Origin: Asterella californica
Lineage: Eukaryota > Streptophyta > Marchantiopsida > Marchantiales > Aytoniaceae
Direction: 5' to 3'
Assembly: GCA_036924285.1 (NCBI GenBank)
Contig: JAYKYS010000014.1
Span: 10,292,001 to 10,356,000, forward strand
DNA: 64,000 nt
A model generated the notes under the pieces. It was not told the DNA's origin, ran no database searches, and saw nothing but the letters and a program-made list of their open reading frames with translations. Shown piece by piece: positions 11,491 to 23,076 of the stretch. Within the stretch, counting starts at the first letter, position 1; each line of letters starts with the position of its first letter. A program made the translations under genes and the position numbers.

Positions 11491-11923
11491 AGAAGTGATC
11501 ATTGAACCACTTCTCAAAATCCATGCCAAACTCCTCTCCTTAGTTGTAGAAGTGATGGCTGGATCACTTCTTATCGCTCGCTCTGAACTTTCTCAAAACT
11601 TCTAGAAGTGATTTGTATATCACTTCTCAACCTCTACATTCTCTTTCTCCTGATCTTCAGAAGTGATCAGTGGGTCAGTTCTTGGAATTTATGCAAACTC
11701 TTTCGTCAATACTATAAGTGATCGATCGACCACTTCTCACCTTTCCTTGTTTTTCTTAAACCTTCTCTCTTTCTCCTCCTTCGGAAGTGTTCTGTGGATC
11801 ACTTCTCAAAATCCATGCCAACTCCTCCTGTCAGTTTTCATAGATCGGTGGATCACTTTTCACTATTTTCTCCTCGCTACTTGTCTTCTCTCATCATACA
11901 CAAGTGATTAGTCTATCACTTTT
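11491..11923. repeat. array of eight regularly spaced short hairpins
   Basis: Eight copies of an inverted-repeat unit of the form AGAAGTGAT-(6)-ATCACTTCT start near 11491, 11548, 11604, 11659, 11714, 11783, 11839 and 11900. Spacing is 55-61 bases except one 69-base step. The left arm (AGAAGTGAT) and right arm (ATCACTTCT) are held in nearly every unit, while the 6-base centre and the pyrimidine-rich spacers differ. An 82-codon open frame crosses part of it but resembles nothing known. It could be a transposon subterminal array or a set of palindromic protein-binding sites. Confidence 0.8.
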
Positions 11924-13027
11924 CTATTCGAAGTGAAAGTCTCAATCTTTTCTGAATGTCAAGATGAGGATGAGTAGACTATCAGTAGTCAGAAACTGAC
12001 ATCAAAAAAAATCTATTGATATGAGTAAAACTCCGAGATATATATCAGACTTGGTAACTATAAGGATGATAGATATCGAGGTCACGAATGATATCTATCT
12101 TATGACAAATCATTAATATTATCTTTATATAATGATATTTCTTCAGATATCAATTGCTAATTTTGGTAGCATTCCCTTTCTCCATCAAGAGTATGTAGCT
12201 GACTTCTCAAGTACAGAAAAGGCAGTGTCTTAATCATAGCAACAAAATATTTGAAACCATTGGTTTTATAAGCAAGAATTTCTTACCAATAAAATGATTA
12301 AAAGAGCAACCATAACACTTTCTCAACCTTGGGGAGAAGCTCCGTTGTAGAACAATACAACTAATAATTCACTACCTAGTCTAACTATCATGGTAACTTA
12401 CACTGTGATAAAATATTTGGAGAAAATAAACTACTATATGTAACATCTCTTCATGTTCTAATGGAACTCAAACTACGATTGACTCCAGAAGATTAACGAT
12501 CTCAAAGATTTCGCAGAAAATATTCATGTTCAAGAGAAATGAAATTCAGAGTCATTCAGAGGATGACAAGTCATTTTAATTATGTAAAATGATTAATCTT
12601 ATGACCAGAATAAAATAGAACGTTTTAATATTAGGTTTTCTAATATCCAATGGTCTTGGTTCATCTATTGACGCCATGGACTCCTCATGCTGATTGAAGA
12701 TTTATATTGTATCATGCTTCTACTTAGTTTATGAAGAAGCAATATATCTCTCTTTTTAAAACTTATGGCAATCATTAGTACATTACTTATTACACTCATG
12801 AATGCTCCTGTGTAGTGCCTATGCATGTGAACAAAGAGCTGGACTATAAACAAATATACTCATAGTGACGTAGTAAAATTTTGATTAATATCCTTCCCCA
12901 CCGCCTTTTACATCGAGTTTCATTTTCTTTTATTGAAAAATATATAAAAGTTATAGAAAATTATCATAATGAATTATTGTGAGATATAAATTAATCTATA
13001 ATTAATATATCTTAATCAGTCTTTGAG
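11924..13027. other. AT-rich spacer
   Basis: No supported gene. Scattered stops in all frames and no repeat structure that I can document. Confidence 0.5.
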
Positions 13028-13133
13028 CTGCCAAAAGATCATGATACAAACCATAAGTGAAGCCTGGACTAATGCACTGCTGTCAGAAGATCTTGATATA
13101 AACCATAAGTGAAGCATGGACTGGTGCACTGCT
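13028..13133. repeat. 52-bp tandem duplication
   Basis: Two adjacent copies, each from CTGCCAAAAGATC or CTGTCAGAAGATC to a GCACTG end, with CCATAAGTGAAGC in common. They differ at several positions. No coding meaning seen. Confidence 0.85.
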
Positions 13134-15100
13134 GGGGTATAAATCAGACTGTTCCTAAAAAAATGTCAATTTGTGTGGACATTAATTTATACTCTAACCA
13201 TGATCGTAAGAAGAGTTAAAGCATAAATTAATGTACACTTATAAATCCCTTCGGCTTTCTATGTGTACATGAAGTGAATATCCTCTATTTATCTAACTTC
13301 ATGTTGATTGTCTTTTCTATGAAACTTTGCGATATCTTCAATGTATATTCAGCTCATATTCAATTATAGCATGGTATACGGAGAATAGTATTATCATTTT
13401 AGACAATCTATCTATTTTAGCTATATGTCATATTCATTGCACATATGCAAATAACTTCCCAGTATGACGTTTTATATAGTTCTCAAATTTTATTTACTTA
13501 CAAATATATCGTTTTGATATTTTGCCGAAATGTCAAAAGTTACAAATTAACCATTATCTCGATCTCAAGTTTTATGTGAAAGTCAATAGAGACAAACAAA
13601 ATATACGGAGCGAACTCTTAATTGTTGGTAACGTTGTTTCAGTTGTAAGGATCCAGATCTATCAATGATAGAAAAAAACCAAATGATAAAATAACATTAC
13701 CAGACTGTAATAACGGCTTATTCACTGATCTTAATGAAAAAGACACAAAATGGATGAATTATTTATGTAAACATGCTCATTCTTTAAGTAAGAAAGAAGA
13801 ATGTAATGTCTATACCATTCAGTTATGATTTTGTATTTCGATTTTACCTTCAACAATTTCATCATTCCTTGATACGAAGTTGGTAGTTTGTGTACAGATA
13901 GACACATTTTTACTCTCTATATAAATATTAATATTGTAATGAAATCAGAAATATTTAAACATGAGATATAAGTATAATATAATATTATATAAATTGTAAA
14001 TATTATTATAAAAAACTGCTATTATTTTCATTAGCTTAATTATGCAATTAATATGATTACAATTTATTTTATCCCCTACATCAAATTATAACATATCAAG
14101 AAGTTGTTTACTGTATTATATGACATATAATGATTACTGAGAAATATTATGATAATTATGATAATATGGTTATAGTTTGTAACATCTCCTTATGTTACTC
14201 AATGGTATTGAGGAGAAAATCCAAATTTAAAATCAATTTATTACTAAGTTATCAATTGGATATGTATATTTTGAGGATTCCATAGTTTTAGGATTTTAAT
14301 TTTATCATCCTAAATATTGATAAACATGATGATATAAACTTCAAGTATATGTCACTATTATGATCACTGGATATATATAGCATGGATGGATGGATATTTA
14401 TAATCTACACTTATGAAAAGCTAGAAAATTATTTACAAGTTGTGAAGATAGAGATTGTCTTAAGCGTGTACTACAGCCAACCTAATAAATGTTATAACTC
14501 GTAACAGTTCTAAGATTTAATATTTAGCTTGGATTGTTTTCCACCAAACAAAAGGTAAATTGTTCCATTTTGTTTACCTTTTCGTGATACAGTGACTAGT
14601 TCCACCGGTCTTACCATAAGAAAGGAAGGAGCCATGGTGTGTAGCAAATTCTTTTACCAATATAAGAGAATTATATTTATCTCAAGATCAACAACAAGTA
14701 AACACACCATACAACGACTGAACGAGAATGTTACAGCATGTATCTGAATAATATACCACTATAAAAGAACTATAATTTAGAGTATAGTGTTGAGTCAATA
14801 TTAGTTATCAAAAATTATATTGATGTAAAGAATGTTTAACTGGTATCAGGAGATAAATATTGAATTTTATAACTATCTAAGTTATAGTTATTGATCTTTA
14901 TAATTATATTTGAGATAGTTATAGATCTCGATAACTATCTCAATTATGATTATCAAATTTTTTTAATATAGTTATCGAGTTCGATATCTATCATATTTAA
15001 AATTATCAAGCTTTATATTTATATTCAGATATCAAACTTTTACTGATATCAATTTTTGATAATTGATTTGCTTCTCATTCTCGTATAATAGCATTAAGAG
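13134..15100. other. very AT-rich non-coding region
   Basis: Long AT-rich DNA without a credible gene. Between about 14830 and 15060 short words around ATAGTTAT / ATAACTAT recur in both orientations, giving imperfect inverted repeats that could fold. No element class can be assigned. Confidence 0.5.
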
Positions 15101-15593
15101 TCACTCTCAGGAAGATGCCCTGAGTACTATAAGCAAATAAAAAGTCCAATGTTGGATTGCAATACTCGAGTATTGTATAAAAGGTAATTATGCATCAATT
15201 TTGAAAATTTACAATGATATGTAATAGAATGAAACCTATGCGAGAATAAAAAAGACCTTAATCAAAACATTACGTGTAATATATAGAAGATTCCTTATTT
15301 CTTTTAGGTAATAGACAGATTAAAGTCAATGTTATATTACAAGTAGAAACTACTATAAACTATATTCTATCACCAAATAAGATACTTTAATGACTGTATT
15401 TAATGATAAAATATATAAAACGGCTGAATACACCCTCTGGGAGTTGTTCTCGGTCGATGACGGGTAGGTTGCAAACTCTAAACGTTTCTAGTCTTCTGGA
15501 ACCGGGAGTCCCAGTATTGCCTCATCGCACCCGCCTCCTGCCTTCTAGAAAAGGAAGGAAGATACAGAGTAGGAAGCTGGGTATTGGAGCAAT

Positions 15594-15662
15594 GATGTGC
15601 ACTTGGGCTTTTTACTTTTACGATGTGCACTTGGGCTTTTTACTTTTATGATGTGCACTTGG
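15594..15662. repeat. 28-bp tandem repeat, ~2.5 copies
   Basis: The unit beginning GATGTGCACTTGGGCTTTTT starts at 15594, 15622 and 15650. The first two copies are nearly identical and the third is cut short after CACTTGG. It lies just upstream of a perfect palindrome. Confidence 0.9.
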
Positions 15663-15707
15663 TAAGCCTTGGGTGATTTTCTCATGGGCATCTCACGGCC
15701 TCGTGCG

Positions 15708-15749
15708 CAATATAGAGCTCTTTCTAAAAGTAGAAAGAGCTCTATATTG
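15708..15749. repeat. perfect 19-bp inverted repeat with 4-base loop
   Basis: The left arm (15708-15726) is CAATATAGAGCTCTTTCTA, the loop AAAG, and the right arm (15731-15749) its exact complement. No T-run follows that would suggest a Pol III terminator. It could be the core of a short MITE or a small-RNA precursor; nothing in sequence decides. Confidence 0.9.
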
Positions 15750-16039
15750 GGTAAGGTAGTTCCTATCCTCTAGAAACATGCCACGCAAACACCACTACTT
15801 TTGGAAGTATCATGGGTTGATGATGGGTTGTTTTATGGGGCCGTTTTTACCATGCCAAGGACATCCACCCACACATGCATGAGAAGTCCAGACTGCGGAC
15901 TGCGGACTCCGAAGGTCATCACGCATAGCATGAACATGGTAGTTTTGTTTTCATTTGTTTATTGGATTGTTACCTGATTTAGGCCCGCAGGCACATGACC
16001 ATGGTAGTGCAGATGATGACACCGATTCATGTATGACAT

Positions 16040-17937
16040 GAATGTTTTCAAGTGCCGGAGAAAGAAGGCGGAAGATGACCGGAACGGTATTTCGGCAGCG
16101 AGCTGCGATTGCCGCACGTAGTGCCACGCAGCAGCGTCCTGTTCTGCCATGCCCATCACGTGCGCTTTTCCGCCCGGCCGAGACCCCGCCTTTGCTTCTC
16201 TTTCTCCGACGGGCTCCGACCCTGCTCGCTCCTCGTCGTCGTGCCCGGCTCGCCCGCGTACGACCCGTCGTCGTCCCGTGCATTACCTAAGACATTGGCT
16301 CTCGACCTCATCTCTCTTGCCTCACAACCTCACACAACTCTGGGCGCCTCATGCCGCTGCTGCTGTTGGAACTTCCAAACGAAGACGTTTCTCTCCCTCT
16401 GTACCTCCCGTCCCCTTATTTTTGCTGCGTCCTTCCCTATTCTTTCGAAGGACTTCGCCCGTTTTCCGCCCAAGTGTCTGTCTGTTATTGACACCTGTTG
16501 TCATACACCAAAATCTCGGTGTCAAGAAGCAGTAGATGCAGCGGCAGTATATGCTTGAGTGAATAGAGAATAGAGAATAGGAAAGCAGCACGCGACGCGA
16601 TTATAATTCCTAGCAGCAACTTGCTGGGTACAGACTTCTGTTCCATGTTGCCCCGCGCGATAGTTCTCCTTATCTAACTCCTCATTTTTCTCAGAGTTTA
16701 ATCTGTCTGTTTCCGCGAGGGGGAGTAAAGTACGCGGACAGTGTTTCGTGCTTTTGGTTCTGCGTCTTGTCGTCCCTCTCCGAGATCGATGGGCGGTCAC
16801 TCTTCCGACTGATTTTCCTCCCTCTTTTCACGCAGACACTGTTCATTTAGGGTAATCCTATTCCTCATCCTTTCTCCAAAATCTCCCACCCGGTCCCTTT
16901 GATCCCGTGTTTGTTCTGTTCTTTGGTGGGGTGGTGATTACTTCTGTTAACATTGGGCCCCCATCCGTTTGGGAGTGCTGTTACTTAGTTACGACTTGTG
17001 GTTCCGGGCGGAGTTCGTTAGGAACGCACGCGCATTGCCTGCAAGGTGCAGAGCTTTCCACTGCATCACCGGCAAGCATCTTGTAGGCACGCAGCAGAGG
17101 AGTGGAACGCCGTTCGGTTTTCGGAGCGGAGAAAGTGTTGTTTAGAGAAGCGGACATCTCATACGCAGACAACATCCTGCAAGGACATCTTAAGGAGGAG
17201 GAAAGTGGCGTTTTCGTTTCGAGCGTTCTGGAGATTTGGTTACCTGTGGGCCTCTTTGTCATCTTTGATCACCTCGGACCCTGAGAGTGCGAGTTTATCC
17301 TTTGTTTTCTTGAATATTTTGCCGGCCGCTCGGTGAGCAGTAACTCACTTCAACGAGTAACATTACCACATGCCAGGGGCATATCAACTTGACATTCATG
17401 TTCTGCCCAGCTTATTCCATTGTTCACTCTCGACCCCCACTTATTGCCCTCCCGAGACGTCCCTGTGAGCGTGCCCCTTCTAGTCCCCGATCGTGAAGAC
17501 AGGCTACTCCCATCAACCTGCTCGTTACTTGCAATCGTGGAGAACCTGGAAGGACGAGGGACATAAAGCAAGGAAAGAGGGAACTCTTCGGGGTCAACAG
17601 GAGAACTCCATTCCATTGAGATCTACCAACCCCCTCTTCTATCTAGTGAGTTGCTTCTTCGCCTCTCTTGCTCCTCATTCTCTCAACCGATTGTTCGTGT
17701 TCCGTGTGCTTGTCGGTTGTTCTCTTGATTTCACGCTTTTGCCAGCTTTGTGTCGAGATGGTACCTCGGGAAGTCATGTAGTCTGCCCTTCGTTTCGTCG
17801 TGTTATTCTGCGACTCTCTCTCTCGCTCTTTGTTGAGGGAGCTGGCCGTTCCACCTCGTCTGTAATACAAAGAAGGTTCCCATTGAGCTCTCGAAATTAA
17901 GCTGCTTCCCACCCGGTTTAGCTGAAGCTATCTTCCT
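16040..17937 (+). promoter_or_regulatory. GC-rich leader/promoter region of PPD gene
   Basis: A GC- and CpG-rich island (about 16040-16300) follows the AT-rich repeats. It is succeeded by pyrimidine-rich DNA with many short upstream ATG frames. The main start codon at 17938 has an in-frame stop (TGA, 17923-17925) just upstream, so coding does not extend into this stretch. The island is the likely promoter or first untranslated exon, giving a leader of up to ~1.8 kb, possibly with a leader intron. No TATA box was assigned. Confidence 0.5.
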
Positions 17938-20900
17938 ATGGCAAGAGAAGCCGTTGTAGCAGTGGACTTTCTGGGGTTGGGCAGAAGTCTCTTCGAGAGA
18001 GATAGTACTGACTCTAGTGTGGATAAAGAGAGGGGAAAGCTAGTGAAGCCCACGGCTTCTCTCCCTGCCTCATCGGTTAGATGTCCGGGGACAAATTCCG
18101 CTGGTGAGGAAGAGCGCGAAAGCTCCTTATCTCGCCTCATGCTCAGGACTGAGAATTCCGTCTCAAAGAGCCTTTTCACTTTTTCTTTATCTAAGCAAGG
18201 GTGGCCTCCTTCGGGTGCAAAAGAGGAGGAAGTAGGAGCAGTCTCGGGAAATAACGGTACTCGCTTGGAGAAGCCTTGCAAGCCACTGGAGGACCTTACA
18301 GACACAGATATCATGCATTTGACGCAGGAGGACTGCCGGGACTATCTTAACGGAAGAGGTACATTTCTTATCGAACACTATTGGACAAGAATCAGGAGAG
18401 TGAAGGCTCGCCTAACCTGTAGGTGAAATTTCGTATCGGTTTGCGGTCCCGAGGTGAGAGCCAGTGATACATGCGACACACGATCCCAGTATCGTTTTCC
18501 AGGAATCAGTTCCGTGTACAAACTAAACTGGGTTCGAAGGGAGATAGGAATTCTTCGGCATTGGTTAGGCCGGATTTCCGGCGTTCACGTTCGTAATCCT
18601 ATGTGAACACGTTGGTCGCGGTAGCTTTCCGAAACGGTTGTTCCTTCTGGTCGCAGTTAGCTGTGGTTCGCTCTGAAATTGTTCCTGTCTCGGAGACTCT
18701 CGTAGGGATATTAATCGACCAGGAACTCCCTTACCGAGCACCCTTTAGCTCATTTCACGGGGCAGTCTGCAGTTCTCTAGATCTTGCAGAGTTCAGCTAT
18801 GACGGCCTCTGAAATCTGAGGCCGAGGAGTTGAAATTTCGATAACCGGAGGTCAACAGTCCTTGCCCAGGACCCAGACAACATTCTGAATTAGGCTTGGG
18901 CAGCTCGCTAAAGTATCACGCGGTTTGTCTATGGTGGTGGTGATTGTCTGGTAAGGGCGTACGGTCCATCTATCCAGATGGAACATAATTTGTATCTGTT
19001 GAGCTCGTTGTTGGTTGCTCTCTTCATAGGCCTAGGCGCGACTTCCCGTTAAAACCCAGGGTTTTGCGAACCTAGGTAGCCTCCTGTGTCCGCCATTAGA
19101 AGTCCTTGTTTTAATTTGTTGACCGTGAAGAATCTTCCATATGTTGCATTCTCTCCTAAGCTCGCGTTTCTCCTTTCGCGGACGAGGTTTTCGAGAGGCG
19201 GAGAGATGGTAGGAGTTTAGCTGATTACTCCATGTGTCTAATGGGGTGAGGTTGTGACATTTCAGGAATGTTGCAACCATACTGCAAAGTTCTGATGTGG
19301 GCAAGTTGAAACATTTCAGGAATGCATCGCAACACATGGAGCAAACCTCAGGGTCAAGGGGTGATGACTCTAAGGCATTTCGAGTCGAGGCAGGAAGAGG
19401 AGAAACCTGCGAGTAGGAGCGCGGGTTCACCACAGAAGAATGGGTTGTCAGACACACCCACTCTCGCTGCTTCTTCCGGGCCTGGTTGGCAGCACGATAC
19501 ATCTGGCCCATCACACACAACAGTAAGGATTTCCTTGTTTTGCACCTTTGCTTTGTTGTAGCCGTTTCATCCGGAGTAGTCTTTCAGAGTACGTATGGTG
19601 GTGCCGCACTTTTTGCTTCCAATCTTGGAGCGTACCTCCTCGTGGTACACTTAATCTCAACTTCACATGGTTAGGTGCTCCCTAACATCTCTCAGGTACA
19701 TAATCTAACATTCTCTGGTGTGACACTTTGTGGGTTGATTTGCAGGGAAGTCGTGTTAATGGTTTCCAACCTCCCAGATACAATGTGGGTACAACGCAGG
19801 CCGCTGCCACTGAAGATGCGCACGGAGGAGCCAGACCAACTGAGCGAGGGCCTGGGCCTCACATAGATTCGACGAGCCTTACTCTCTCTATACCGTCGAA
19901 CCGGGAGCAGCTCCCCGCCCAGTCTAGTGGATTCGGCTCGCCGCTGCCAACGCTTCTAAGAATGTTGAAACCGCCTGACAACTCGCTTGCCATGCACGGT
20001 CAGCGTGCTCTTCAAGGGCCTGCTTTTCACGTGGGAAGTCAGCAAGTTGGATCAGTTGCAAGGTACTACTTATGTGAAAGTTCGTCTTGTTCGCTCGTGG
20101 ATGCTATCGCTTTTGCAAACTGGAAGTTGGATAGTTCCTCTTCAAGTTGCACAAGTAGTGGCTTACAAACACGACGTCACGTATCTCCTGAACATTTATG
20201 TGGGTATTTTTTCAGGTCTACCACTCAAACACACCTGCCCGGGAGGCCGCCCACTGCGCAACTCACAATCTTCTATTCAGGGACGGTCAATGTGTATGAT
20301 GACGTGCCAGCAGACAAGGTACTCAACCGTGGTGACTTTCTGTGTCTCCTTGCAGAAACTATGTATGTGTGCTCCACGTGAATCCTTGTTTCTTCTGTCC
20401 GTGTCAATTGCGTGGAGGTTTTTACTGCTCTAAGACAGCTGGTATTCTTCGGTGTCATTCTGGTGCTGCTAGAATAGTTGTTGGACATCGGTGAGAAAAG
20501 TTGATGATGGTTCTTGACGGTTTTTATTCCTGATCAATTTTACATCAGGCTCAAGCCATCATGTTGCTGGCTGGTAGTGGGAATACTTGGTCATCAAATT
20601 TTATGAGCCCTCCTGCTGCAGTTGCTACGCGTCCGGCTTCGACAGGAGGAGTGGCATCCTCATCTAGTGCCTCAGCAGGCCCTGCATCAACACCAACCCC
20701 TTCAATTCCCACGAGTTCAGGGCCTGGATCACCGCTTGTTCCTTCTATGCTAGTTGCAGGTGGTCTCAACAAGCAAGCGGCAGGAGTAGCAACCAGAAAT
20801 ATCTTACATCAGGGTATGCAGAGATTACTCCTTCTGTTTCCTTCCGTATCTGAGTTCAGGTATCAGTGAACCTTTACCTATTGCTTACCTCCTATGTAGC

Positions 20901-21554
20901 AGACTCGTGTTAATGTCCTTGGAGAGTGGGGTTTGCTAACATCTTTGTTGGTATTTCAGCAGAACTGCCCCAAGCAAGGAAGGCATCTCTGGCTCGCTTT
21001 TTGGAGAAGCGGAAAGACAGGTAAAGAGTTCGTTGGTTATTGTTTACTCGTTTCTGATTTCGTACATCAAACAAGAAAGATCGGTTCAGTTGTAGCATCT
21101 CACCTCTGACATCAGTGTGACTGTATCCGACTTTAGGGTGCGGGGTAAGGGTCCGTATATGCCGCAGTCTCCGGCTCCTGTTGTGAGAAAGCCCGAGGCA
21201 ACATCACCTCCACGGGAGAAATCACCTAGTCCGTGCACCAGCAAAGTTCGGACGAGATCACCTTCTCCGGTCAACACAGCTCCAAACAAGAAGCGCTCAC
21301 CATCTCCTGCACAACGGCCTGGCGCAGCTCAGTCCAGTGGAAGTGAGACATCGTCTCCATCACAGCGGCCTGGGACCCCTCAGAAAGCAACGCAGCCGAA
21401 TCCTTCTGAAGAGCAACCCGCCGCAAGCGCTACATGGAGACGGAGTAAAGATGAACAGGCGGATTGGGGAAGTCAACAGCAGCCGCAGCACTCTAAAGAG
21501 GAAAAGTCGGAGCCAACGGATGAAGAAACTGGTTCACCTTCACAACGGCATTAG
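17938..21554 (+). CDS. PPD: PEAPOD-like TIFY protein (PPD-TIFY-Jas), 7 exons
   Basis: Exons by hand: 17938-18358, 19320-19522, 19746-20062, 20216-20318, 20549-20813, 20960-21020, 21137-21554; all joins are GT-AG and keep frame, giving 595 residues. Seen in order: an N-terminal DFLGLG motif (residues 10-15); a PPD domain (~110-165, with LEKP...LT..DI..LT.EDCR.YL and a spliced W-K-Q segment); a TIFY domain (331-358) with TIFYSG and AQAIMLLAGSG; a Jas motif (438-464) reading ELPQARKASLARFLEKRK and ending in PY; and an SP-rich tail with KSPSP/RSPSP repeats. In Arabidopsis, PPD proteins are nuclear repressor adaptors that limit meristemoid proliferation. They bind KIX8/9 through the PPD domain and NINJA-TOPLESS through TIFY. 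The same role here is inference. Angiosperm PPDs have a divergent Jas without PY, so this form is unusual. Function as a jasmonate/COI1 substrate is unproven. Confidence 0.92.
19255..19335 (+). other. duplicated exon-2 acceptor (decoy splice site)
   Basis: The acceptor ACATTTCAG followed by GAATG occurs twice, 54 bases apart (exon starts at 19266 and 19320). The downstream one keeps the PPD domain open. The upstream one is also in phase with exon 1 but meets a TGA after 14 sense codons. DNA after both acceptors is partly similar (GCAAC...GCAAA), as if the start of exon 2 had been tandemly duplicated. Use of the upstream site would give a ~155-residue protein with DFLGLG and half a PPD domain but no TIFY or Jas. 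Confidence 0.7.
20957..20963 (+). other. NAGNAG tandem acceptor before Jas exon
   Basis: The acceptor reads TTTCAGCAG. Splicing at the first AG gives ...QAELPQARK; at the second it gives ...QELPQARK. The two isoforms differ by one alanine placed directly before the LP of the Jas/degron-like motif. Both keep frame. Confidence 0.75.
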
Positions 21555-23029
21555 ATTTAGTTATTTGTTCTGAGGTAAATGGCAGCCCATGCTTTCGTTG
21601 TCTTAGATACTGTGGCTGCTTATATGTAGGAACTTGTGCTGAAATCATTGCACATGTGTATATATTTTCCCGGGCCCTTGCAATGGCCCTAAGAACTTAG
21701 ATAGAGCACATTCGCGCTGTTCTGCCGCCCTATGATTAGAAAGGACATGGGTGAGTTAGGCCAAGTAGCAGTAGGGTTTGTCAGGCTAGCAGAGTTAATT
21801 ATTTTAAGAGAGGGTAGCGTCAGGCAGCACAGTTACGGGGTCTCTGGATTGGTGACCCTCCAACTCCTTGCCCTCTTACGCACGTGTTATTCAAATTGAA
21901 TGCTGAGTTCAGTTCGTCAAAGTTTCGTTTCAAAAGTGCTTCTTTAAGACAGGACGTGAAGGGCAGAGAAAGGAGAGCTGTCTCTAGTGGTTCGGAGCCT
22001 CATTTATGGCGTTGTCCAGAATACTTGCATTGGGGGTTTGGTGCATAAGAGGCGGTAGTTCATTGTTAAACTTATGGCCTCTGCTAGAAAGCAAGTGTAT
22101 CACTTGTCCTAGAATCAGTGCTGTGATATCAAGAAGTGTAGTTCTTTTTGTCTGAGACTCTGACCTCAAGTACAGGTGCATTGAACAGTGTCCCGTGGAT
22201 TCTGCTCGAAGATGTTAAGGAAGAGCTTCTACTTAAACGATGATAGGAGACAGCAGCAAGGAAACACGCTTTTCCTGCATTTGGCTCTGGAGTTCTGAAA
22301 GTCTGGGCAGTCCCGCCAGGACACCCCGTTCGGAGGTTGCTTCCTTCCTGTCCTTCCTATCTGCGCGACAAAAGTTTTGACACAAGGCACAGGCTCAAGT
22401 ACTCGACAACGGATTTCACGGAAGGAGAAGGTGATCGACAGCAATGTTCCTTCAGACTCTTGAGCTCGAAAGGAAGCTTTGAGAGTCTGTCAGGAAGAAC
22501 GACGTGAATCGCTTGCAGGAAAGGGGAAGGATGACAAATTGTGAGCGTCAGGATGATTTGAAGTTCATCGGATTGCAGAGTCGTATGTCCCTAGAAAGCC
22601 TAGATGTCCTTTTCCGGGCTAAAAAGTGGTGGTCCACGTGTCGGCGAGGACATAAATCTTGGGTTGTAGCCCTATATGTGGGGTAAGGGCTGTACTATAG
22701 CCCTTGTCCACCCAGTCTGTATCATTTTGGAAGGTTTGGAGATTACTCTTGTAACTTCCATCCACGGTTCGTAGAATAGACACAGTAGAACCTTCACTGA
22801 TGTTCGGGGCTTGTAATATAGTTAAGGGAAGTGGCTTTGTCCAGTGATTCATGTAAGACTCATCACGAGGAATGAGAAATTACTATGTATCGTCACATTT
22901 TGAATTTACTTTTTCGACTCTAATTCGAAATATTTACTCACTGTATGTAGTAGAATAGATGCCCATTCAGACGGATTGCTCTAGGGAGGCACCTTCAGCC
23001 TACATGGTTTTTGTCCGGCCATGTGTGGC

Positions 23030-23033
<4 letters not shown>
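21555..23033. other. PPD 3' UTR and spacer
   Basis: The first few hundred bases probably hold the 3' untranslated region of the PPD gene; no strong AATAAA was identified. The rest shows no gene. Short open frames here resemble nothing known. Confidence 0.45.

Positions 23034-23072
<39 letters not shown>
23034..23072. repeat. (GA)n microsatellite
   Basis: About 19 uninterrupted GA dinucleotides. It generates spurious open frames of alternating Glu-Arg or Ser-Leu on the two strands. Confidence 0.98.

Positions 23073-23076
<4 letters not shown>

Noticed and set aside
11491..11923. CRISPR-like array
   Set aside because: Repeats are imperfect palindromes with variable centres, the spacers are pyrimidine-rich and not unique, and the setting is a plant nuclear genome without cas genes.
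16109..16558. 149-codon plus-strand open frame
   Set aside because: It comes from a GC-rich island open in several frames on both strands, is Arg/Pro/Ser-rich, has no motif, and lies in the probable promoter/leader of the PPD gene.
17928..18314. 128-codon antisense frame over PPD exon 1
   Set aside because: It is the shadow of exon 1, whose plus-strand product carries recognisable DFLGLG and PPD motifs.
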